A program made the position numbers and the translations under genes. Positions 1-6,344 of a DNA stretch of 11,864 nt are shown here, piece by piece. This DNA is from Myxococcales bacterium. Lineage in GTDB: Bacteria; Myxococcota; Myxococcia; Myxococcales; Myxococcaceae. The stretch spans positions 1-11,864 of the forward strand of contig VFKJ01000633.1 in NCBI GenBank assembly GCA_009885595.1. The letters are read 5' to 3'. Positions within the stretch are counted from its first letter, which is position 1. Every line of letters starts with the position of its first letter. A model generated the notes under the pieces. That model was not told where the DNA came from and ran no database searches. It worked only from the letters and a program-made list of their open reading frames with translations.

Positions 1-101
1 AGGGCTTCCACACCCCCGACGAGTACATCGAGGTCGACACGCTGATCAGCCGGGCCCAGGCGCTGGCAGATTTCCTGATCGCGAGCGGAGCGCAAGCGTG
101 A
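1..101 (+). CDS. M20-family metallopeptidase, C-terminal end (partial)
   Basis: Only the last 32 codons are present, read in the frame starting at base 3 and ending with TGA at 99-101. The tail contains G-F-H-T-P-D-E-Y-I-E-V-D followed by an amphipathic helix (SRAQALADFLIAS). This matches the usual C-terminal end of carboxypeptidase G2/M20-type zinc exopeptidases and deacylases, where the G-x-H-(S/T)-P-x-E-Y/F segment carries a zinc-binding or substrate-proximal histidine and the final helix packs on the catalytic domain. The family assignment rests on this short segment alone; substrate cannot be told. Its TGA overlaps the GTG start of the next gene (GTGA), so the two are probably translationally coupled. 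Confidence 0.6.
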   Translation, partial: GFHTPDEYIEVDTLISRAQALADFLIASGAQA

Positions 102-1414
102 AGGACGCAGGAGAGTTGTTCCACGCGCTCTTCGCCGCCTCGTCCGACGCGGTGGTGATCGTCGACGAGGAAGGCCTCATTCGCCTGGCGAACGATGCCT
201 GCCTGAGCCTCTACGGCTACCTGCCGTTCGAGCTCGAGGGCCAGCCGATCGAGCTGCTGGTGCCCGAGCGCTTCAGCAGTCACCAGGAGCGCCGCCAGGA
301 CTACCTGGAGCGCCCGCACCCGCGCGGCATGGCGTCGGGGCTCGAGCTGATGGCGTTGCACAAGAACGGCCACGAGATCCCCGTGGACATCTCGCTGACG
401 CCGCTCCACCACGCGGGCCGGCGCTGGGTGGCGGCGGCCGCGCGCGACATGACCAGCCGGGCGCTGCAGAACAGCACCCTGCGCGTGCAGGCGACCGCGC
501 TGAGCTCGGCGGCGAACGGGGTGGTGATCACCGATCGCGTCGGGGTGATCACCTGGGTGAACCCGGCGGCCTGTCGGATCACCGGCTACGGCGCGACCGA
601 GTTGATGGGGCAGCACTCGCGCCTGCTCAAGTCAGGCGAGCACGGGCCCGAGTTCTACGCCGCGCTCTGGAAGACGGTGCTCTCGGGCGACACCTGGTCG
701 GGGACGATCATCAACCGCCGCAAGGACGGCAGCCTGTACCACGAGGAGCAGACCATCGCGCCCGTGGTGAACGACCACGATCAGATCTCCCACTTCATCG
801 CCATCAAGCAGGACGTGACCGATCGAAGGCGAGCCGAAGAAGCCCTCGAGCGTGCGAGGGCAGAGCTCGACCTGCGCCGCGCGGAGATCGAGTTGCTCCG
901 GGGGCAGTTGAGCGAGCAGGCGATTCGCGATCCGCTCACCGAGCTCTACAACGGCCGCTACTTCCACGAGACCCTCAGCCGCGACGTCAGCGCGGCGACG
1001 CGGAACAACGAGCCGATCGCGCTGCTGGCGATCGACGTCGATCACTTCAAGCAGGTCAACGATGAGCACGGCCACGCGGTGGGGGACGCGGGCCTGGTGG
1101 CGCTCGCAGGCCTCATCCGGAAGATCAATCGCGGCTCGGACATCGCCTGCCGCTTCGGGGGCGGGGAGTTCGCGGTGGCGCTGCCGGGCGCGGACCTCGA
1201 GGTCGCACGCCGCTGTGCGGAAGAGCTGCGCACGGCGTTCTCCCAGGCCTCGTTCTCGGTGCTGAGCGAGACCAGGGTCACCACCACGGTGTCGATCGGC
1301 CTCACCTTCTTGCGGCTGGGCCAGGAGACGATCGAGGTCGCGTTGGCCCGCGCTGACGCGGCCCTCGCCGAGGCGAAGCACGCCGGCGGAAACCGGGTGA
1401 TCGTGGCGGCGTAG
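98..1414 (+). CDS. PAS-PAS-GGDEF protein, degenerate GGGEF active site with intact I-site
   Basis: This 438-residue cytoplasmic signalling protein has no signal peptide or membrane segment. Residues about 6-115 and 122-245 are two PAS domains; the second ends in the typical I-K-Q-D-V-T-D-R-R PAC tail. A coiled coil of about 30 residues (AEEALERARAELDLRRAEIE) leads into a GGDEF domain at about 273-436. GGDEF domains make cyclic di-GMP from two GTP. The first metal-binding Asp is present in A-I-D-V-D (D313), but the signature at 354-358 reads G-G-G-E-F, with Gly at the position where an acidic residue normally binds metal. The product-binding I-site R345-G-S-D348 is intact at the correct spacing. 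The protein may therefore be a c-di-GMP receptor rather than a synthase; one base (1164, G for A) separates it from GGEEF. The GTG start overlaps the upstream stop, and GGAG lies about 8 bases before it. Confidence 0.9.
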   Translation: MKDAGELFHALFAASSDAVVIVDEEGLIRLANDACLSLYGYLPFELEGQPIELLVPERFSSHQERRQDYLERPHPRGMASGLELMALHKNGHEIPVDISLTPLHHAGRRWVAAAARDMTSRALQNSTLRVQATALSSAANGVVITDRVGVITWVNPAACRITGYGATELMGQHSRLLKSGEHGPEFYAALWKTVLSGDTWSGTIINRRKDGSLYHEEQTIAPVVNDHDQISHFIAIKQDVTDRRRAEEALERARAELDLRRAEIELLRGQLSEQAIRDPLTELYNGRYFHETLSRDVSAATRNNEPIALLAIDVDHFKQVNDEHGHAVGDAGLVALAGLIRKINRGSDIACRFGGGEFAVALPGADLEVARRCAEELRTAFSQASFSVLSETRVTTTVSIGLTFLRLGQETIEVALARADAALAEAKHAGGNRVIVAA

Positions 1415-1442
1415 GGCTGCGAAAAACGCCCTGAAGTCAGGT

Positions 1443-1469
1443 GGTTGCGAGGTGGTTGAAACCGCAACC
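1443..1469. repeat. Short inverted repeat ahead of the sigma-factor gene
   Basis: GGTTGCG at 1443-1449 and CGCAACC at 1463-1469 form a perfect 7-bp inverted repeat around a 13-base centre, which itself holds GGTT..AACC. It lies between the GGDEF-protein stop (1414) and the preferred sigma-factor start (1495). There is no T-run after it, so it does not look like an intrinsic terminator. It could be a regulator binding site or a leader hairpin; function is not shown. If translation instead began at GTG 1441, the repeat would be coding. Confidence 0.35.
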
Positions 1470-1494
1470 CCTCGAGGCGCATGGTGGAGCAGCC

Positions 1495-2091
1495 GTGCTT
1501 CGACTCCTGCAACGCACCCCCGCCATCACCCCCGAGACGCCCGATGGGGCGCTCGTTCAGCGAGCGCAGAAGGGCGAGTCGGCTGCGTTCAAGGCCTTGT
1601 TCGAGCGGCACGTGGTGGGCGTGCGGCGGTTCCTGCGCGACCTGCTGCGCCAGGGCGATCTCGCCGATGACGCCACCCAGGAGACCTTCGCCCGCGCGCA
1701 CGCGCAGCTCGCCAAGCTGACCGATTACGATCGCTTCAAGCCGTGGGTCTTGGGCATCGCGCGCAACGTGGCGTTCGAGGCGCGCCGGGTGCGGCAGCAT
1801 GACGTGCTCGAGGACGATGACGACAGCACGCCCACCGCCGTCATTCCTTCGCCCGATCCCGAGCGGGTGCTGCTCGATGCCGAGTTGGAGAAGCACTTCA
1901 CCGAGGCGATGGGCACGCTGTCCGGGAATCGGCGGGCGGCGCTGTTGATGCGCCTCGATCATGGGCTTGCGTACGAGGAGATCGCCGCCGCCTTTGGGTG
2001 GTCGATTCCCACCGTGAAGAACGAGATTCACCGCGCGCGCCTCAAGCTGCGCGCCCAGCTGTTGCCTCACCTGACCGGAGAGCGAACATGA
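1495..2091 (+). CDS. ECF-type RNA polymerase sigma factor
   Basis: This sigma-70-family, extracytoplasmic-function type protein has only regions 2 and 4. Region 2 covers about residues 20-90: A-F-K-A-L-F-E-R-H, the D-D-A-T-Q-E-T-F core-binding segment, then R-F-K-P-W-V-L-G-I-A-R-N for -10 recognition. An acidic linker (EDDDDS) follows, then region 4 with L-A-Y-E-E-I-A-A-A-F-G-W and T-V-K-N-E-I-H-R-A-R, the -35-binding helix-turn-helix. The GTG at 1495 is preferred because GGTGGAG stands 5 bases before it and it gives 198 residues. A GTG at 1441 would add 18 residues unlike the family's N-terminus. The next gene encodes a zinc-finger anti-sigma factor, so release from that partner is the likely control. 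The stop overlaps an ATG (ATGA, 2088-2091). Confidence 0.9.
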   Translation: MLRLLQRTPAITPETPDGALVQRAQKGESAAFKALFERHVVGVRRFLRDLLRQGDLADDATQETFARAHAQLAKLTDYDRFKPWVLGIARNVAFEARRVRQHDVLEDDDDSTPTAVIPSPDPERVLLDAELEKHFTEAMGTLSGNRRAALLMRLDHGLAYEEIAAAFGWSIPTVKNEIHRARLKLRAQLLPHLTGERT

Positions 2092-2108
2092 ACCAGGTCA
2101 CTCCGTGA
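2088..2108 (+). other. Six-codon mini-ORF linking sigma and anti-sigma genes
   Basis: ATG at 2088 overlaps the sigma-factor TGA (ATGA). It reads M-N-Q-V-T-P and stops at TGA 2106-2108, which overlaps the GTG start of the anti-sigma gene (GTGA at 2105). It could pass ribosomes from sigma to anti-sigma by termination-reinitiation. Alternatively the ATG was the original anti-sigma start and one base has been lost near TCCG (2102-2105): adding one C would give M-N-Q-V-T-P-V-S-R-C-G in a single frame. The sequence alone does not decide between a real leader, a real frameshift and a base-calling error. Confidence 0.35.
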
Positions 2109-2575
2109 GCCGCTGTGGACGAACTGCCCACCTCGAAGCCGTCGCCCTGGGAGAGGCTTCTCCCACCCTCGCCGCCGAGCTGCGCGCCCACACGAAGAGC
2201 TGCGCCCTGTGCCGCCACGAGCTCAACTGGCTCGAGAGCGAGTCGGCGCTGTTCCGTCAGCGCGCGGGCCGCGATGAAGTCGCCCAGCTGTGGAAGGGCG
2301 TGGCGAGCCGCAGCGGGCTGGAGACCCCGCCGCGCGACTGGCCGCGGGTGCTGGTGGCCATGGCCGCCGCCGCCGCGCTGGTGTTGATGGTGGGCAACGC
2401 TGCCCCCCGGGCGTCGCGCTCGGCCGATGGCTCGCCCGGCGACGAGACGCTGGAGTCCTCGATGCTGATGACGCCGGCCTTCTTCGTGGAAGAGGAGTCG
2501 TGCTCGAAGCTGCCTTCGGGCGTGGGCTTCCAGTGCAGCCCGGTGGTGCCGGCCAGCTTCCTCGCTTCCCGCTGA
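2105..2575 (+). CDS. Membrane anti-sigma factor with N-terminal zinc finger
   Basis: This 156-residue protein follows the ECF sigma gene, the standard arrangement for a cognate anti-sigma factor. Residues 4-39 hold C4 and the H29-x3-C33-x2-C36 pattern of the zinc-binding anti-sigma (ZAS) fold, which clamps the sigma factor in the cytoplasm. A helical linker (about 40-70) leads to a single hydrophobic Ala/Val/Leu segment at about 82-97, probably one membrane span. The C-terminal 55 or so residues would then be outside the membrane; they resemble no sensor domain I recognise and contain two Cys (S-C-S and Q-C-S) that could form a disulfide. GTG 2105 is the first start in this frame, with no clear Shine-Dalgarno sequence; a lost base may have cut off the true ATG at 2088 (see the mini-ORF entry). 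Confidence 0.8.
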   Translation: MSRCGRTAHLEAVALGEASPTLAAELRAHTKSCALCRHELNWLESESALFRQRAGRDEVAQLWKGVASRSGLETPPRDWPRVLVAMAAAAALVLMVGNAAPRASRSADGSPGDETLESSMLMTPAFFVEEESCSKLPSGVGFQCSPVVPASFLASR

Positions 2576-2626
2576 CGGGGTTGCTCGTTCCCAGGCGCGG
2601 CTGCGCATACGCTGCGGGTCGCTCCG

Positions 2627-4603
2627 ATGGCCGACCCGCTTGCAGACGACTCTCCGCGCGTGACCCTGGGGCGCTTCGAGCTGGTGTACCGGCTCGACGT
2701 CGGCGGGATGGCGGAGATCTTCCTCGCCCTGGAGCGGGGCGCGCACCGCTTCGAGCGCCTGGTGGTGATCAAGCGCGCGCTGCCGCACCTCGCAGCCAAG
2801 CGCTCCTTCCGCGAGATGTTCCTGCAGGAAGCCCGCTTCGTGGCGCGGCTCAACCACCCCAACATCGTGCAGATCCACGAGCTGGGAGAGGCCGAGGGCT
2901 CCGCCTTCATCGCGATGGAGCACGTGCTGGGCGCGAGCTTCCGCGATCTGGTGCGCACGGTGGTGGAGAGCGAGAAGCCCATTCCCCTGGGGGTGGTGGT
3001 GGCCCTGGTCGCCCAGGCCTGCGCGGGGGCGCACGCGGCGCACGAGCTGACCGACCCCGAGGGTAAGCCGCTGGGGCTGGTGCACCGCGACATCTCTCCG
3101 CACAACCTGATGGTGACCCGCACCGGGCACGTGAAGCTGCTCGACTTCGGCATCGCCAAGGCCACGGAGCTGGGCATCGACACCACCCGCACCGGCGCGC
3201 TCAAGGGCAAGGTGCACTACATGTCGCCGGAGCAGGTGCTCCAGACGAAGCTCGATCGGCGCAGCGACGTGTTCGCGCTCGGCATCGTCGCGTGGGAGCT
3301 GCTCACCTCGAAGCGCCTGTTCAAGCGCGACAACGAGCTGGCCACCATGCAGGCCATCACCTCGGGTGGTGCCTGGCCCCCGGGCGATTTCCGGGAAGAC
3401 GTGCCGCTCGTGCTCTCGCAGGTGGTGATGAAGGCCCTGCGGGTTGATCCGGCGCAGCGCCCCCCCACCGCCGACGTGCTGCGGCGCGAGCTGGAGGCGG
3501 CCGCCGACGCGGCGGGGCTGCGGCACGGCCTCGACGAGGTGAGCGCCTTCGTCTCGGAGTTGATGGGCCGCGCGCTCGATGCCCACGAGGTCACCGTGAG
3601 GAGCGCGGTGGAGCGCGCGAAACGCGATGGCTTTCAGCCGCCGGCCCAGGTGCCCGAGCGCGTGCAGGAGCGCGTCGTCAGCCGCAGCGAGACCATGCCG
3701 CGCGCTTCCCTCGCAGCCCAGGCCTCCCGCCGGCTGGGCGTGCGGCCCTCACAGCTGCGGGTGGCGGCGCTGGTGGCCGTGGCGGCCCTCTTCCTGGGGG
3801 CGACCGCCGGCTGGTTGGTGCTGCGAAGGCCGGTGAGTGGGCCCGTGCTGCGCCTGGCCTGGCCGCCGATCATCGACTCCGCGGTGCTGGCGCAGGATCT
3901 CGAGCCGCTGCGCCGCCATCTGGAGACGCAGACGGGTCGTCCCGTCGAGTTCGGCTACGCGGGCAACTACCACGACCTCGCGGGCCAGTTGCTCGACGGC
4001 GGGGTGCCGTTCGCGTCCCTGCCTCCGGCGCTCTTCGTGCGCACCCAGCTCAAGGATCCGCGCATCACCACCCTGGCGGTGAAGGTGGTGGGCGGCAGCT
4101 CGGGCACCGACGGCGTGCTGCTCGCCCCGGAAGACTCGGCCATCACCAGCGTGGCCGACCTCAAAGGCAAGACCTTGTGCGTGCCGGATCTCGAGTCGAC
4201 CACCGGCGCGCTCTTTCCCCGCCAGGCGATGCAGAAGGCTGGCCTCGACTGGGAGAGAGACGTGACGGTGGTGGTCAGCGGCAATCACCTGCAGGTGCTG
4301 CGCGATCTGCTCGCGCACAGGTGTGAAGCGGGCGGCACCTACTCGGGCATTTTCGCCAGCGCCGTCACCCAGGGGGTCGACGTGGCGGCGTTGCGGCAGG
4401 TGGCGGTGACCGGGCGCTCTCCGCAGGATGCCGTGGTCGCGGGCGCGGGCGTTCCGAAGGCGGAAGCCGAGGCGCTCCAGCGGGCGTTGCTCTCGTACAA
4501 GCCTCCCTCCGGGGTCACGGCGATGATGGAGCGCATCACCGGCTTCGCTGTCGCGCGGCCCGAAGACTTCGCGTCGCTGCGCGAGGCGCTGACACCGCGC
4601 TGA
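2627..4603 (+). CDS. Transmembrane Ser/Thr kinase with extracytoplasmic PhnD-like binding domain
   Basis: The protein has 658 residues. Residues about 16-290 form a complete Hanks-type kinase: P-loop D-V-G-G-M-A-E-I-F (24-32), catalytic K49 in V-I-K-R, helix-C E68, H-R-D-I-S-P-H-N (153-160), D-F-G (173-175) and S-P-E (200-202). All catalytic residues are present. An Arg-rich juxtamembrane stretch leads to one hydrophobic span at about 379-399 (V-A-A-L-V-A-V-A-A-L-F-L-G). Residues about 406-655 look like a PhnD/SsuA-type periplasmic-binding domain (phosphonate/phosphate ABC-transporter family): V-L-R-L-A-W start, helix P-L-R-R-H-L-E, A-D-L-K-G-K-T-L-C-V-P and the ligand-loop-like S-T-T-G-A-L-F-P. 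The predicted topology is kinase inside, binding domain outside, so ligand binding could gate phosphorylation; this is inference. It starts 51 bases after the anti-sigma gene; no strong ribosome site is visible. Confidence 0.9.
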   Translation: MADPLADDSPRVTLGRFELVYRLDVGGMAEIFLALERGAHRFERLVVIKRALPHLAAKRSFREMFLQEARFVARLNHPNIVQIHELGEAEGSAFIAMEHVLGASFRDLVRTVVESEKPIPLGVVVALVAQACAGAHAAHELTDPEGKPLGLVHRDISPHNLMVTRTGHVKLLDFGIAKATELGIDTTRTGALKGKVHYMSPEQVLQTKLDRRSDVFALGIVAWELLTSKRLFKRDNELATMQAITSGGAWPPGDFREDVPLVLSQVVMKALRVDPAQRPPTADVLRRELEAAADAAGLRHGLDEVSAFVSELMGRALDAHEVTVRSAVERAKRDGFQPPAQVPERVQERVVSRSETMPRASLAAQASRRLGVRPSQLRVAALVAVAALFLGATAGWLVLRRPVSGPVLRLAWPPIIDSAVLAQDLEPLRRHLETQTGRPVEFGYAGNYHDLAGQLLDGGVPFASLPPALFVRTQLKDPRITTLAVKVVGGSSGTDGVLLAPEDSAITSVADLKGKTLCVPDLESTTGALFPRQAMQKAGLDWERDVTVVVSGNHLQVLRDLLAHRCEAGGTYSGIFASAVTQGVDVAALRQVAVTGRSPQDAVVAGAGVPKAEAEALQRALLSYKPPSGVTAMMERITGFAVARPEDFASLREALTPR

Positions 4604-4624
4604 GCTCTGCTGGCGAAAGAGGCG

Positions 4625-4686
4625 CCTCGACTTCGCTCGGCGTGAACGGAACCGGCCGAATCCGTTCAGCCCGAGCGGAGTCGAGG
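4625..4686. repeat. Large imperfect inverted repeat between convergent genes
   Basis: Arms 4625-4650 and 4661-4686 (26 bases each) are reverse complements at 23 of 26 positions around a 10-base centre (ACCGGCCGAA). The arms begin C-C-T-C-G-A-C-T and end T-G-A-A-C-G-G-A. One mismatch would be a G-U pair in RNA. The repeat lies in the 105-base gap between the kinase stop (4603) and the convergent stop at 4709. It could fold in transcripts from either side and act as a two-way terminator, though no T-run follows. Sequences of the CTCGACTYCGCTCGG-type palindrome recur as dispersed intergenic repeats in many GC-rich genomes, so it may be one copy of a family; only one copy is in this window. Confidence 0.7.
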
Positions 4687-4708
4687 GCCGTACTTCAACA
4701 CCCTCCCG

Positions 4709-5518
4709 CTACAAGCTCGCCAGCGCGACGCGGTACAGCGCGCGGTACCCCATGCGGGGCGCCAGCTCGAACTTGTCGGCGTGGAAGCAGTCCCTGAGCA
4801 CCGCCGCCCCCGCGGGCGTGAGGTGCAGCGACAGCAGCGTCTTCTCCAGGTCGGTCACCGTCGCCGACGCCGCGCTCATCGACACCGCCACGCCATCGTT
4901 GGGCGCTTCTTCGGTGAAGCCCAGCACGCGGAAGGCGCTCTCCTTCTCGGGCCACAGCAAAGAGAGACCGGTCACCGCGGGGGCCCCTGCTTTCGCCGCG
5001 GGCGCGAAGACGCTGGTGAGGTCAGCCTTGCCCTCGAGCACGGCCTCCAGGGCGCTGCGGTAGTTGCCGGTGAAGTCCTGCGCGTGGAACGTCCTGGCGG
5101 GGTCGAGCCCGCGCTCTCGCAGGAAGGCCATCGGCAAGAGGAAGCCGCCGACCGAGTCGCGATCGCTCCACGCCGCGGTGGTGCCCTTCAAGGTGTCCAG
5201 GGTGATGTTGCTGTCCTTCCGGGTCAGCAGCGCCGCGCGGTAGACCGAGGCGCCATCGCGCACGCCGCGCACCAGCACCCGCACGCCCATCGCCTCGATG
5301 CGCGCGCACACGAACGGGGGCGCCCAGGCCGCGTCGACCTTGCCCGAGAGGAGCTCGCGGGCCAGCTGCTCGTAGGTGGCCGGCAGCACCACCTCGGTGT
5401 CCCGGCCCAGGGCGGCGCTCAGGTGCTCCTGGAGCTGCTGCGCGCGCGCGTCGACGTCCTTCCCCAGCGAGGAGGGCATCGCGAAGCGAACGTGGCTGCG
5501 GGGCGGCTTCGAGGTCAC
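4709..5518 (-). CDS. Stand-alone PhnD-like substrate-binding protein, no signal peptide
   Basis: This 269-residue protein has the fold signature of PhnD/phosphite-type ABC substrate-binding proteins. It starts directly with the first strand (H-V-R-F-A-M-P-S-S) and helix A-R-A-Q-Q-L-Q-E-H-L, then Y-E-Q-L-A-R-E-L-L-S-G-K-V-D-A-A-W-A-P-P, L-D-T-L-K-G-T-T-A-A-W and the ligand-loop-like R-D-S-V-G-G-F-L-L-P. The N-terminus (MTSKPPRSH) has no hydrophobic core or lipobox, so export is not predicted, unlike classical family members. No permease or ATPase gene lies nearby. GTG 5518 follows the TerB-protein stop by one base (TGA-C-GTG) with GGAGAG upstream, so translation is coupled. The kinase converging on it carries a domain of the same family, suggesting shared ligand chemistry or descent. 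A cytosolic ligand sensor is plausible but unproven. Confidence 0.75.
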   Translation of the reverse strand: MTSKPPRSHVRFAMPSSLGKDVDARAQQLQEHLSAALGRDTEVVLPATYEQLARELLSGKVDAAWAPPFVCARIEAMGVRVLVRGVRDGASVYRAALLTRKDSNITLDTLKGTTAAWSDRDSVGGFLLPMAFLRERGLDPARTFHAQDFTGNYRSALEAVLEGKADLTSVFAPAAKAGAPAVTGLSLLWPEKESAFRVLGFTEEAPNDGVAVSMSAASATVTDLEKTLLSLHLTPAGAAVLRDCFHADKFELAPRMGYRALYRVALASL

Positions 5519-5519
5519 G

Positions 5520-6344
5520 TCAGCTCTCCACCGTGATGCGAGCGACTTCGTCGTCGGCCAGCCCGAAGGTGGCCTGGAGCAGGTCGAGCATGCGCAGCTC
5601 GGACGGCGAGGGCTTGCCGCTCGCGTACGCGATGCGCACCGCCAGCCGGAAGGCCTTGGCGCGCTGCCCGTGCGTGGACAGCCCGTGCGCGAGCACCGTG
5701 AGGCGCTGCGGCAGCCCGTCGGTGGTGAGGTTGGTCACCGCCTCGCGCAGGTACTGGTTGGCCGACTCCAGCGAGGCTTCCTTGAACACGGGATCGCCCG
5801 CGAGGTTCTCCATCATCGCGCTCAGCTCGTCCTGGCGGACCTGTCCATCGGCCGCCGACACCAGCACCATCGTCTCGGCGTAGAGCTGCTCGAGCGGCTC
5901 GCCCAGCACCTCGCCCAGCGAGGCGCCTTTCTCGACGCTGACGAACACCTTCGAGACCTCGTCCTCGGTGAGGCCCAAGGACGCCTGGAAGGTCTTGAGC
6001 AGGCCCAGTTCCGCGCGGGAGGCCTTGCGATCGGCGAGCGCCACCGCGGTGGCCAGCCCGAAGGCGAGCAGCCGGTTGCGGTGGTTGGGCAGCCGTTCGC
6101 GGATGCCGTGCAGCAGCTCTTCCAGCGAGCGGCCGTGGGAGAGGCGCTTGGCGGACGCCTCCACCATCGTGGAGAGCTCCTGGGCCCTCACGCCCTCGAA
6201 CTCGGGGCGATCGATGACCAGCGCGAGCACCTGCTTGAGCTCGCCGGGGCTGATCTTCCCGTCGGCGCTGGCGGCCAGCACCATGGTGTCCAGCAGGGCG
6301 GCGTTGCGATCGTTCCTGGCCTGCGAAAGGGAATCACGCGGCAT
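5520..6344 (-). CDS. Tandem TerB-domain protein
   Basis: This 274-residue, probably cytoplasmic, all-helical protein appears to hold two TerB (tellurite-resistance TerB-like) domains in a row. Each half carries two helix-turn motifs of the A-D-G-x-x-S-x-x-E-L type: S-A-D-G-K-I-S-P-G-E-L (26-36) and A-L-A-D-R-K-A-S-R-A-E-L in the first; S-A-A-D-G-Q-V-R-Q-D-E-L and A-Y-A-S-G-K-P-S-P-S-E-L in the second. The halves end alike (L-G-L-T-E-D-E-V and F-G-L-A-D-D-E-V), supporting an internal duplication. TerB domains bind metal through such acidic loops and occur in stress and membrane-associated systems; the function here is unknown and no other ter gene is near. ATG 6344 lies inside the end of ttcA (11-base overlap) with GGAG 7 bases before it, so it is an operon member. 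Confidence 0.75.
   Translation of the reverse strand: MPRDSLSQARNDRNAALLDTMVLAASADGKISPGELKQVLALVIDRPEFEGVRAQELSTMVEASAKRLSHGRSLEELLHGIRERLPNHRNRLLAFGLATAVALADRKASRAELGLLKTFQASLGLTEDEVSKVFVSVEKGASLGEVLGEPLEQLYAETMVLVSAADGQVRQDELSAMMENLAGDPVFKEASLESANQYLREAVTNLTTDGLPQRLTVLAHGLSTHGQRAKAFRLAVRIAYASGKPSPSELRMLDLLQATFGLADDEVARITVES

Noticed and set aside
2581..2613. Possible promoter for the kinase gene (TCGTTC / TACGCT with 17-base spacing)
   Set aside because: The -35 match is poor and the spacing to the start is short; not enough to call.
2042..3586. Long minus-strand open frame (514 codons) opposite the anti-sigma and kinase genes
   Set aside because: Composition is His/Arg/Gln-rich with no domain or motif, as expected for the antisense frame of GC-rich coding DNA; the plus strand holds complete kinase motifs.
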